Under the pieces are notes generated by a model. The model searched no databases and was not told where the DNA came from. It worked only from the letters and a program-made list of their open reading frames with translations. Of a stretch of DNA of 50,854 nt, positions 26,312-34,010 are shown piece after piece. The position numbers and the translations under genes were made by a program. The first letter of the stretch is position 1. The number at the start of each line of letters is the position of its first letter. The DNA lies in assembly GCA_000337115.1 (NCBI GenBank), contig AOIR01000048.1, positions 1 through 50,854 on the forward strand, read 5' to 3'. This DNA is from Natrinema thermotolerans DSM 11552 (GTDB lineage: Archaea > Halobacteriota > Halobacteria > Halobacteriales > Natrialbaceae).

Positions 26312-26932
26312 TCAGCCGTCGGTCCGGTTGCCCGCGCTTTCGTTACCGCCGTCCGAGCCGCCGGCGTCCGCCTCGAGGGCGTCACGGACGGTCGCGGTGA
26401 CGGTGCCGGGTGAACTCTCGCCGCGGTTGCGCCAGTGGACCGTCCCCGCACTGTCGACGAGGATCGTCGTCGGATAGCCGTCGATGCCGTAGTAGTCGTA
26501 GCAGGTCCCGGGCTCGTCACGGCCCAGCCACCAGTTCCCCCCGTTCGCCTCGAACCAGGCGGCCAGTTCGTCGTCGGTCGGCGAGGGGCCGCTGGTCCCG
26601 TCGGTCACGGAGAGGAATCGCACGTCCGGATCCGCCCCGCCGACAGCGTACCCCCCGCCCTCGAGTCGGGACATGGCCTCGGCGAGCGTCGAGAGGAATC
26701 CCCGGCTGGTCGGACACTCGGTCCGGGTGAAGTTACAGAGGAGCGGCCGGCTCGAGTCGGGTACCGTGATCGTCCCGCTCTCGCTGCCCGACGCGTCGAG
26801 CGTGGCGATCTCGAAGGGGGGCTCGGTCGGCGCGTCGTCGTCCTCGCCGTCGCCCTCGTCGTCGGGCCCGCTGAGACAGCCGACCAGCGCCGTCGTCGCG
26901 GCCGTCGTCGCGAGCAGGTGTCGGCGTTTCAT
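26312..26932 (-). CDS. Lipoprotein with thioredoxin fold and CxxS site
   Basis: A 206-residue protein from ATG at 26932. MKRRHLLATTAATTALVGCLSG contains twin arginines and a lipobox VGC, so it is probably a Tat-exported lipoprotein. The fold is like that of 24830-25450: FEIATLDASGSESGTITVPD, then NFTRTECPTSRGFLSTLAEA, and GYPTTILVDSAGTVHW with the cis-Pro. Where the neighbour has CGMC, this protein has CPTS, with the resolving Cys replaced by Ser; a separate Cys sits six residues earlier and another near the cis-Pro strand. It may work as a monothiol reductase or isomerase, or form another disulfide. ATG at 26956 is an alternative start but spoils the signal. Confidence 0.82.
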   Translation of the reverse strand: MKRRHLLATTAATTALVGCLSGPDDEGDGEDDDAPTEPPFEIATLDASGSESGTITVPDSSRPLLCNFTRTECPTSRGFLSTLAEAMSRLEGGGYAVGGADPDVRFLSVTDGTSGPSPTDDELAAWFEANGGNWWLGRDEPGTCYDYYGIDGYPTTILVDSAGTVHWRNRGESSPGTVTATVRDALEADAGGSDGGNESAGNRTDG

Positions 26933-27102
26933 CGCGATCCCGTCTCCCCGTCGCACCGATGCCGGACGGCCGGCCGTCCGACACGAGCGCCGCCGATCGC
27001 CCCCATGCTACGAGTTCCCATTCCGTCCATACCGCTCGTATGGACGCCCCGCCCAAAGAGTCACTGGTCGCGACAGGTCCGGCGGCGACCCCATCGGCCG
27101 TG

Positions 27103-27179
27103 GTCGCTCTTGAAAGGATTTACACACCGATCGCAACGCTGTTCTGCGGTTCGGGTGCGAATCGACGTTCAAGAGCGAC
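27103..27179. repeat. Dispersed hairpin element, copy 2
   Basis: A 77-bp intergenic element with a 12-bp perfect terminal inverted repeat (GTCGCTCTTGAA and its complement). It shares the order and spacing of the copy at 21440-21523: TTGAAAG, then ATT(T/G)ACACACC, GATCG, AACG in the left half and GAATCG then TTCAA in the right half. The arms differ from copy 1 at three positions, and each change is matched by the complementary change in the opposite arm. It lies 74 bp before the LysE-type gene and about 170 bp after the start of the divergent lipoprotein gene. Confidence 0.7.
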
Positions 27180-27252
27180 GACAGTATCGGTCCCTGCCAC
27201 GGCCGGTTCGTCGTGTTTTTCACGCCGCGGCTCCCACCCGAAACCGATAGCC

Positions 27253-27933
27253 GTGATCGAACTCGTCGTGACGGGACTGGCCGGCGTGGTCTTCGGGCTC
27301 GCACTCGCGGCCCCGCCGGGACCGATGAACGCGATCATCGCCGAGGAGAGCGTCGTCCGCGGCTGGCCCGCCGGCTTCCGGGCCGGTCTCGGTGCCATGC
27401 TGGCCGACGCGGTCTTTTTCGGCCTCACGCTCGCAGGGTTCGTCGCCGTGATCGACCGCGTTTCGATCGTCCGACCCGCGCTCTATCTCGCCGGCGGCGT
27501 CCTCATGCTGTACTTCGCGGTCGGTGCGATCCGGGACGCCCGGACCGCGAGTTCGTTTACCGACACCGATCAGGGCGTCTCGAGGGGGTTCCGCAAGACG
27601 TTCGTCCTCTCGCTGACCAACCCCTACCAGATCGGCTTCTGGCTCACCGTCGGCGTCGGCCTGCTCGAGCCCGGGACGCTCGACGTGCTGGCGTACGTGC
27701 CGGCCGTCGGGGAGCTGCTCGAGGGGGCCCTCGTCGTCCGGACCGGCTCACCCGCGCTCTTGCTCGGGTTCTTCGGCGGGATCGGTTGCTGGATCGTGGG
27801 CTACCCGGCGGCACTGGTCGGGGCCGGACGACGCGTCGACACGTTTGCCCCCCTCGTCGCGGCGGGCAGCGCCGTCGTCCTCGCGGGGTTCGGACTCGCC
27901 TTCCTGGGACTGGGAACGGTACAGTTCGTCTGA
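27253..27933 (+). CDS. LysE-type exporter
   Basis: A 226-residue membrane protein with six hydrophobic helices. The start LAGVVFGLALAAPPGPMNAIIAEES has the LysE/RhtB family signature (PGP-x-N/x-A in the first helix), followed by GFRAGLGAMLADAVFFGLTL, and a central TNPYQIGFW that matches the conserved NP motif of the family. LysE-type proteins export amino acids or related solutes by proton exchange. GTG at 27253 is chosen as it begins the first helix normally. It appears to be monocistronic. Confidence 0.82.
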   Translation: MIELVVTGLAGVVFGLALAAPPGPMNAIIAEESVVRGWPAGFRAGLGAMLADAVFFGLTLAGFVAVIDRVSIVRPALYLAGGVLMLYFAVGAIRDARTASSFTDTDQGVSRGFRKTFVLSLTNPYQIGFWLTVGVGLLEPGTLDVLAYVPAVGELLEGALVVRTGSPALLLGFFGGIGCWIVGYPAALVGAGRRVDTFAPLVAAGSAVVLAGFGLAFLGLGTVQFV

Positions 27934-28097
27934 GCCGCGGACGCTACGGGAAACGGCTCGCAGACGGCGGGGGCTGCGATAGACGTCGATCGAGGGGGCA
28001 CGTACTATTACCGACAGTCTCGCGACTATGTCTGCAAGAACTCACTGGTCGACGCTCCGATACGTGGCCGTCGTGCCGGGACTGGCGCGCCGACGGC

Positions 28098-28772
28098 TCA
28101 CTCACCCAGCGCGGCGATCTCGTCCTCGAGCCACTCGCTGAACCACTTGACGCGTTTCAGGCGCTGGTGGGCGATTCCCTCCGCGGTGTCGCTTTGGACG
28201 CGAGAGGCGGCGTCGTAGCCCCGCTCTAAGACGCGCTGGACCATCTCGTCACAGTCCATGTGCGTGCGGGCCTCGTACCCCATCCGCAACAGCATCAACG
28301 CCGTCCCGTTCGCGCCGACCTTGTCGAGCAGGTCGGCCTCGATGAGACACTGCGTCTCCAGATCGAGGTCCGTCAGGTCGCCCTGATAGGAGTGGTGTTC
28401 GATGGCGCGACACACCTGCTGGATGAACGACTCGGGATAGTCCGCACGCGACTCGAGGAACTCCCGGGCGACCCGGGCCCCGGCCTCGGCGTGGAGTTCC
28501 TGATCGGTCTCGAGTTTGGCCACGTCGTGAAAGAGGGCAGCGACGCGAGTGACGTCGACGTCGGCACCCTCTTCCTCGGCGATCTCGGTCGCGAGATCGA
28601 CCACGTTGAGGATGTGGTTGTGTCGGTACTCGGCGGAGTGCCACGGGTACCAGCGCATGCGGCCGCCCTCCTCTTCCTTCTCGACACTGGCCGCGAGATA
28701 CTCGAAGACGAACCCTTTCATCTCCTCGAGTTCGGCGTCGGACACCCGCGTCTCCTTTATTTCGACGCCCAC
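28098..28772 (-). CDS. HD-domain phosphohydrolase
   Basis: A 224-residue protein. The HD metal-binding pattern is complete: H in YRHNHILNVV (about 51-53), HD in ALFHDVAKLETD (82-83), then AIEHHSYQG and LIEADLLDKVGANG with the last Asp. Family members hydrolyse nucleotides or phosphate esters; this one resembles the uncharacterised archaeal HD proteins (related to YedJ/ppGpp-hydrolase-like folds). The N-terminal helix region EKEEEGGRMRWYPWHSAEYR is unusual but acidic as expected. It is divergent from the B12-binding gene, with a 17-bp palindrome between them. Confidence 0.85.
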   Translation of the reverse strand: MGVEIKETRVSDAELEEMKGFVFEYLAASVEKEEEGGRMRWYPWHSAEYRHNHILNVVDLATEIAEEEGADVDVTRVAALFHDVAKLETDQELHAEAGARVAREFLESRADYPESFIQQVCRAIEHHSYQGDLTDLDLETQCLIEADLLDKVGANGTALMLLRMGYEARTHMDCDEMVQRVLERGYDAASRVQSDTAEGIAHQRLKRVKWFSEWLEDEIAALGE

Positions 28773-28864
28773 GATAGATCCCTCCGCAATAGACGAACGA
28801 TAGTCATTGACTGAATGTTCGGTCGTTTCGCTCTTTAGCCTTTGGTTCGTGACGGTTTCGCCCG

Positions 28865-28881
28865 CTCGTGACAGTCACGAG
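28865..28881. promoter_or_regulatory. 17-bp palindrome, candidate operator
   Basis: CTCGTGAC A GTCACGAG, a perfect 8-1-8 palindrome in the 222-bp gap between the divergent HD-hydrolase gene and the B12-binding gene, 92 bp and 113 bp from their starts. The half site CTCGTGAC is also partly repeated just upstream (TTCGTGACG near 28846). A TATA-like TTAAAGTC at 28959-28966 sits about 30 bp before the B12 gene. It may bind a dimeric regulator of either gene. Confidence 0.4.
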
Positions 28882-28994
28882 TCGAACAGCGTCCCCGATC
28901 GACGGGACAGACTCCGGGCGAAATCCCGACGCTCCGTCGACGATTCTCACGATCTTCCGTTAAAGTCAAACCGCGGGCTCGGGAAGTAGGGGGT

Positions 28995-29411
28995 ATGAGC
29001 AGCGAACAGGAAGCGGAGTCGATTCGGTGTCTCGTCGCCAAAGTCGGCCTCGACGGTCACGATCGCGGCGCACACGTCATCGCGCGCGCGTTCCGGGATG
29101 CCGGCTTCGAGGTCATCTACTCCGGGCTCCACAAAGCGCCCGACGAAATCGTCCAGGCAGCGGTCCAAGAGGACGTCGACGTCCTCGGCATCTCCATCCT
29201 CTCGGGGGCCCACGACACGCTCGTCCCGAAGATCATGGACGGCCTCGAGGAGTACGGTGCGGCCGAGGACACGCTCGTGCTGGCCGGCGGCGTCATTCCC
29301 GAGGAGGACCGCGACGAACTCAGAGAACAGGGTGTCGCAGCCATCTTCGGCCCCGGAACCTCCGTCGAGGAGACCATCGAATTCGTCCGCGAGAACGCGC
29401 CCCAGCGATGA
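28995..29411 (+). CDS. mcmA2: Methylmalonyl-CoA mutase, B12-binding subunit
   Basis: A 138-residue protein that is essentially a stand-alone cobalamin-binding domain: LDGHDRG at 19-25 with the axial His, then SGLHKAPDEIV, ILSGAHDTLVPKI and LAGGVIPEED. In archaea methylmalonyl-CoA mutase is split into a large catalytic subunit and this small one, which together convert methylmalonyl-CoA and succinyl-CoA. The large subunit gene is not in this window. The gene overlaps the meaB start (ATGA), so the two are coupled. The family assignment is strong; the large partner is inferred. Confidence 0.92.
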   Translation: MSSEQEAESIRCLVAKVGLDGHDRGAHVIARAFRDAGFEVIYSGLHKAPDEIVQAAVQEDVDVLGISILSGAHDTLVPKIMDGLEEYGAAEDTLVLAGGVIPEEDRDELREQGVAAIFGPGTSVEETIEFVRENAPQR

Positions 29412-30502
29412 CCATGGACGCCGACGACCGGTCGCTCCTCGAGGATCTGCTCGCGGGGGAACACCGCGCGCTCGCCCGCGTGATCTCGAAGATCGAGAAC
29501 CGCGCGCCGGGCTATCGCGATCTCGTCTCGGAGCTGTATGCCCACACCGGGAACGCCGACGTGATCGGGATCACCGGCTCGCCGGGCGCGGGTAAGTCGA
29601 CGCTGGTCGACAAGCTCGCCGAGACCTACCGCGATCGGGGCGAGACGGTCGGCGTCATCGCGATCGACCCTTCCTCACCGTTTACCGGCGGAGCGGTACT
29701 CGGCGACCGCATCCGGATGGCCTCCACGGTGGGCGACATGGACGTCTTCGTCCGCTCGATGAGTGCCCGAGGAACCCTCGGTGGACTCTCGACCGCCACC
29801 GCGGACGCCGTCAAGGCCATGGACGCCTTCGACAAGGACAAGATCATCATCGAAACCGTCGGTGCCGGGCAAAACGAGATCGACATCGTCCGGACCGCCG
29901 ACACCGTCGCCGTCCTCGTCCCGCCCGGCTCGGGCGACGACATCCAGACGCTGAAAGCGGGCATCCTCGAGATCGCCGACGTGTTCGTCGTCAACAAGGC
30001 CGACCGCGACGGCGCGGATCGGACGGTACAGGAACTCCGCGATATGGTTCAACTCGGCGACGGGAGCGGTCACGAGGGCGGTGGCCACCACAGCCAGGAG
30101 ATCATCGACGCCCACGACGACTGGGACGGAGAGGCCGACGACGCCGACGAGACCGACGCGGGCTGGACGCCGCCGATCGTCGAGACCGTCGCCATCCACG
30201 GCACCGGCGTCGACGAGTTCATCGACGAACTCGCGGCCCATCGGGACTACCTCGTCGCCTCCGGCGAACACGCCGAGCAGGTACGTACCCGCTACGCCGA
30301 GGAGATCCGCACCCTGTTGCGCGAAGACGTCCACGCCATGCTCGAGACCGAACTCGAGGCCGCCGGGGGAATCGACGACCTCGCGGAAGACGTCCGGCAG
30401 GGCGAGACCGATCCCTACTCGATCGCGACCGACGTTCTCGAGCCCGTCGCGACCTGCCTCGAGAACCTCGAGACCGGGCCGGACGGATCGGGCACGGAGT
30501 GA
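29408..30502 (+). CDS. meaB: MeaB/ArgK GTPase, mutase chaperone
   Basis: A 364-residue G3E-family P-loop GTPase. The Walker A is GITGSPGAGKST (about 54-65), followed by IAIDPSSPFTGGAVLGDRIRM, IIETVGAGQNEIDI (switch region) and the base-specific NKAD near 197. MeaB loads and protects B12-dependent methylmalonyl-CoA mutase. A His/Asp/Glu-rich acidic insertion (about 212-250, containing HEGGGHH) lies after the NKAD motif; it is not part of the core fold and may be a metal-binding or solubility loop. The ATG at 29408 overlaps the stop of the B12-binding subunit, giving a clear operon. Confidence 0.95.
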   Translation: MTMDADDRSLLEDLLAGEHRALARVISKIENRAPGYRDLVSELYAHTGNADVIGITGSPGAGKSTLVDKLAETYRDRGETVGVIAIDPSSPFTGGAVLGDRIRMASTVGDMDVFVRSMSARGTLGGLSTATADAVKAMDAFDKDKIIIETVGAGQNEIDIVRTADTVAVLVPPGSGDDIQTLKAGILEIADVFVVNKADRDGADRTVQELRDMVQLGDGSGHEGGGHHSQEIIDAHDDWDGEADDADETDAGWTPPIVETVAIHGTGVDEFIDELAAHRDYLVASGEHAEQVRTRYAEEIRTLLREDVHAMLETELEAAGGIDDLAEDVRQGETDPYSIATDVLEPVATCLENLETGPDGSGTE

Positions 30503-30641
30503 GCCGGTCGGCACCGACGCGGCGTCGCTCGAGTCTTCGATCCACCGGCGAAACCGCCGTCTCCGCCGGCCGTGACCGGGATCCCAGCAGAAACCGTTCC
30601 CGAACCGGAGGTCTAAGTTCGTTGGCAACTTACGGCAGCGT

Positions 30642-31580
30642 ATGAAAGCCCGAACAGTCCTCGGTGCAGCCCTCGGAACCGTCGGTGGAGCCGTTCTCGG
30701 TAACCGCCTCCTGAAGCGGCGCGCTGGCGACCTCGAGAGCCCGCTCGTCGGCATCGAACGGACGTATCGCTGGCGTGGGATCGAGACGCAGTATACGGTC
30801 GCCGGCGACCCGAACGACCCCGACATGTTGCTGCTCCACGGGGTCTACGCGGGCGCGAGCAGCCACGAGTTCGAGCCGATCGTCGACCGGCTGGCAGAGG
30901 ACTACCACGTCTACGCGGTCGACCTGCCCGGCTTCGGCCGCTCGGAACGACCGCCGCTGGTCTACTCCGCGACGCTGTACGCGGAGTTCGTCCGCGATTT
31001 CGCAAGCGAAGTGACCGACGAGCCGATCGTCGTCGCCTCCTCGCTGTCGGGCTCCTTCGCCGTCGAGGCCGCCGACGAGACCGACTTCGAACGCCTCGTG
31101 TTGATCTGTCCGACCGGCGAAACGACCGACGAACGGCCGTGGGTCCGCACCCTCCTGCGGACGCCGATCGTCGGCACGACGCTGTACAACCTGCTCGCGA
31201 GCAAGCCCTCGATCCGCCACTTCTACGACCGCGACGGCTACTACGACGCCGATCGCATCGATTCCGACGAGGTCCAGTACGCCTGGGAGAGTGCCCACCA
31301 GCCCGGGTCGCGTTATGCCCCAGCCTCCTTCGCCGCCGGCACCCTCGATCCCGACTTCGACCTCGCGACGGAGCTGGCCGCCCTCGAGACCCCGACCACG
31401 CTCGTCTGGGGCCGCGACGCCGAGTTGGTCCCGCTGCGTGACGGGCGGAATCTGGCGGCGGCCGCGGACCTCGATCTGGTCGTCATCGACTACGCGACCC
31501 AGCTGCCCCACGCCGAACACCCCGACGAGTTCGTCGAGTACCTGCGCGCGGAACTACCACGGGCCGACGCCGGCGACTGA
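30642..31580 (+). CDS. Alpha/beta hydrolase
   Basis: A 312-residue protein. The oxyanion-side strand is LLLHGVYAGASSHEFEPI (about 63-80), the strand VYAVDLPGFGRSERP follows, then the nucleophile elbow VVASSLSGSFAVEAA near 126-140, an Asp in WGRDAELVPL and a His in LPHAEHPDEFVEYL. The nucleophile motif reads A-S-S-L-S where most relatives have G-x-S-x-G. The N-terminus is a short Gly/Ala-rich hydrophobic helix that may anchor it in the membrane. Substrate unknown. A TATA-like TCTAAGTTC lies about 27 bp before the ATG. Confidence 0.85.
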   Translation: MKARTVLGAALGTVGGAVLGNRLLKRRAGDLESPLVGIERTYRWRGIETQYTVAGDPNDPDMLLLHGVYAGASSHEFEPIVDRLAEDYHVYAVDLPGFGRSERPPLVYSATLYAEFVRDFASEVTDEPIVVASSLSGSFAVEAADETDFERLVLICPTGETTDERPWVRTLLRTPIVGTTLYNLLASKPSIRHFYDRDGYYDADRIDSDEVQYAWESAHQPGSRYAPASFAAGTLDPDFDLATELAALETPTTLVWGRDAELVPLRDGRNLAAAADLDLVVIDYATQLPHAEHPDEFVEYLRAELPRADAGD

Positions 31581-31581
31581 G

Positions 31582-32238
31582 TCACCGTTCGACGCGCTCG
31601 AGTAGCTGCGGCGACACCCCCTCCGGTGCCCGCTCGTCGCCCATCCCGGTCGTTACGATCAGGCGCATCCCGCGGCGGACGCTCATATCGGTCTCGTGGA
31701 CCTGGTCCTCGGGGAGCAAGACGAGCCGGCCGGCGGTCGGGTTCGGACTGTTCGGCAGAAAGACGTTGTAGACGTCACTGCCGGCGATCGCCTCGGCCTC
31801 TCGTGGCCCCTCGCCGGTGACGAGCCCGATCATGTAGACGCCCTCGCGGGGGTACTCGACCAACACGACGCTCTCGTAGCTGGTCTTGCGCTCGACGAGC
31901 GAGTCGGCGACCTGCCGGACGCTGCCGTAGATCGTACTGACCAATGGGACGACGTTGACGAGTCGCCCGACGTTCCCGAACAGATGTCGGCCGACGCTCA
32001 ACTGGGCGAGAAAGCCGAGGACGACGACCGCGACAGCGATCAGGACCACGGCGAACGCCTGGGCGACGACCGTCACGTTGCCGGTGTACTGGGCCAATCC
32101 CGCGGCGCGTACGAGCGGATCCACGAACTGTAAGGACCAGTTGACGAGAAACCGGAGGACGTACAGCGTGACGACCAGCGGCGCGACCAGAATGAGTCCG
32201 GCGACGAAACTCCGCCTGACGGTATCCCAGACGTTCAT
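31582..32238 (-). CDS. DUF502 membrane protein
   Basis: A 218-residue protein. Two N-terminal membrane helices (FVAGLILVAPLVVTLYVL and VAQAFAVVLIAVAVVVLGF) are followed by the DUF502 core: LVNVVPLVSTIYGSVRQV, a strand VLVEYPREGVYMIGLVTGE, then VFLPNSPNPTAGRLVLLPEDQV and a beta-rich end with GMRLIVTTGM. The family is widespread in bacteria, archaea and plants (LCV-like), of uncertain function in membrane stress or signalling. It converges on the hydrolase gene with a 1-bp gap. Confidence 0.9.
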   Translation of the reverse strand: MNVWDTVRRSFVAGLILVAPLVVTLYVLRFLVNWSLQFVDPLVRAAGLAQYTGNVTVVAQAFAVVLIAVAVVVLGFLAQLSVGRHLFGNVGRLVNVVPLVSTIYGSVRQVADSLVERKTSYESVVLVEYPREGVYMIGLVTGEGPREAEAIAGSDVYNVFLPNSPNPTAGRLVLLPEDQVHETDMSVRRGMRLIVTTGMGDERAPEGVSPQLLERVER

Positions 32239-32310
32239 AGCGGCCGTGACGTCTCGCGAGTGAAATAGCCATCGGCGGGCGGCCCCGCAACGGCCGCCCC
32301 GTTCGGCGGC

Positions 32311-32706
32311 TTACGCCGGTCGCAGACCGATCACGCGCTCGCCGGTCGTCTCCGAGGTCGCGATCTCGAGTTCGACTTCGAGGCCGGTCTCGACGTCGTC
32401 GACGTCGATCCCGACGACCTGGCCGGTCAGGCTGACGGGGCCGAAGTCGACGACGGCCGTCGCGTAGGGGGCGTCCTCCTCGAAGGCAGGCGTCGGTACG
32501 TGTGTAACGGTGAACGTCCGAATCTCGCCGGTGTCCGGGAGGGCGAGTTCCTCGAGGTCGGTCGCGCCGCAGTCGGGACAGACCCGACGCGGCGGCAAGG
32601 CGGTGTGGCCGTCGGGACACTCGAGGTAGTCGGCTGTGCCGTCCTCGGCGGCATCGAGCCAGTCGTCGAAGCCGGCGTCGGTGACGGTGTCTTCGGAGTC
32701 GCTCAT
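32311..32706 (-). CDS. DUF35 zinc-ribbon/OB-fold acyl-CoA-binding protein
   Basis: A 131-residue protein. The zinc ribbon is LECPDGHTALPPRRVCPDCGA (ligands Cys, His/Cys, CxxC; about 29-48), followed by an OB-fold with GEIRTFTVTHVPTPAFEEDAPYATAVVDF. In archaea DUF35 proteins bind to thiolases and act as CoA-binding partners in the acetoacetyl-CoA thiolase/HMG-CoA synthase complex. Its ATG overlaps the thiolase stop by one base (TAATG), which supports a working pair. The ribbon has an unusual H in place of the second Cys of the first pair. Confidence 0.9.
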   Translation of the reverse strand: MSDSEDTVTDAGFDDWLDAAEDGTADYLECPDGHTALPPRRVCPDCGATDLEELALPDTGEIRTFTVTHVPTPAFEEDAPYATAVVDFGPVSLTGQVVGIDVDDVETGLEVELEIATSETTGERVIGLRPA

Positions 32707-33872
32707 TACTCCATCACCTCCAGAACGTGAACGGTCGCGCTCGCGACCGTACCGCCCGCGTTGTGGGCGACGCCGGTCGTCGCGTCCGCGACGTGGTCGC
32801 TGTTTGGATGCTCGCCGGCCAGCAGGTCGGTCACTTCGGCGATCTGGGAGGCCCCCGTCGCACCGACCGGGTGGCCTTTGGCCTTCAGCCCGCCCGAGAG
32901 GTTGATCGGCGTCTCGCCGTCCGCGGTCGTCCGCCCGTCGCGGGCGGCCGTGATCCCCTCGCCGATCGGCTCGAGATCGAGCGCCTCGAGCGCCAGCACT
33001 TCGGCGATAGTAAAGCAGTCGTGGACCTCCGCGAGGTCGACGTCGCCGGCCGAGACGCCGGCGTCGGCGTAGGCTTCCGCGCCGGCTTCGCGGGCCGCGG
33101 GCGAACGGGCGAGGTACTCGCGGTCGTGCAGCGCCATCCGGTCGCCACCCTGTCCGGTGCCCGTGATCGCGACCGGGGCCTCGAGGTCGTGTTCCGCGGC
33201 GTAGGACTCGCTCGTCAGCACCAGCGCCGACGCGCCGTCCGAGATCGGACAGGCATCGTAGAGCCCGAGCGGTTCGGAAACCGGCGGTGCCTCGAGGGCG
33301 TCCGAGACCTCGATCGCGCTCTGGTACTGGGCCTTCTCGTTCGAGAGGGCGTTGGCGTGGTTCTTGACCGCGATATGGGCGAGGTCCTCGTGTTCGCCGC
33401 CGAACTCGTCGAAGTAGGCCCGGGCCATCAACGCGTACGCGCCGGGGAAGGTCACGCCGGCCCGTACCTCCCAGAGGTCGTCGGCGGCGATCGCCAGCGC
33501 CTCCGTCGCGCCCGCGGTGCCGAGGTTGGTCATTCGCTCTGCCCCGCCGACGAGGAGAACGTCGTTCTCACCGTTGCGAATCCGTGTGACCGCCTCGCGG
33601 ACCGCGGTACCGCTCGAGGCACACGCGGACTCGTACCGGGTCGCAGGGGCCTGAACGCCGGCCGCTTCGGCCATCAGCGGCCCCTGGTGGCCCTGATGCT
33701 CGGAGAGTTCGCCCATAAAGTTGCCATAGAAGACGCCCTCGACGTCCTCGCGGGGAACGCCGCTGTCCTCGAAGGCCGCGATACTCGCCTCCGCGAAGAG
33801 ATCACGACTGGTCCGCTCGGGACTGTTCCCGAACGGCGTCAGCCCTGTCCCTGCAACACGTACGTCACTCAT
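32706..33872 (-). CDS. Thiolase / acetyl-CoA acetyltransferase, SCP2-like
   Basis: A 388-residue protein from ATG at 33872. The nucleophile Cys84 lies in RYESACASSGTAV; the conserved LTSESYA and AEVHDCFTIAE (with His) and GGLKAKGHPVGATGASQ follow, and the end reads GVAHNAGGTVASA. This is the archaeal SCP2-type thiolase layout in which the C-terminal catalytic Cys of classical thiolases is not used. It partners with the DUF35 gene that follows in the operon. Expected reaction: claisen-type condensation or thiolysis of acyl-CoA; mevalonate supply or fatty-acid degradation are both possible. Confidence 0.92.
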   Translation of the reverse strand: MSDVRVAGTGLTPFGNSPERTSRDLFAEASIAAFEDSGVPREDVEGVFYGNFMGELSEHQGHQGPLMAEAAGVQAPATRYESACASSGTAVREAVTRIRNGENDVLLVGGAERMTNLGTAGATEALAIAADDLWEVRAGVTFPGAYALMARAYFDEFGGEHEDLAHIAVKNHANALSNEKAQYQSAIEVSDALEAPPVSEPLGLYDACPISDGASALVLTSESYAAEHDLEAPVAITGTGQGGDRMALHDREYLARSPAAREAGAEAYADAGVSAGDVDLAEVHDCFTIAEVLALEALDLEPIGEGITAARDGRTTADGETPINLSGGLKAKGHPVGATGASQIAEVTDLLAGEHPNSDHVADATTGVAHNAGGTVASATVHVLEVME

Positions 33873-34010
33873 GTACACACGCGTAGTGGACGGATCCGTT
33901 AATACTCGGCGGTTACGGCGACGAGTGCCACTTGCGTGAGCTGGGTGGCGGGTCGATCGGTATCGCCCTACCCCACGACGAACGGCGGACGCTACGAGGG
34001 GCTGCTCGCG

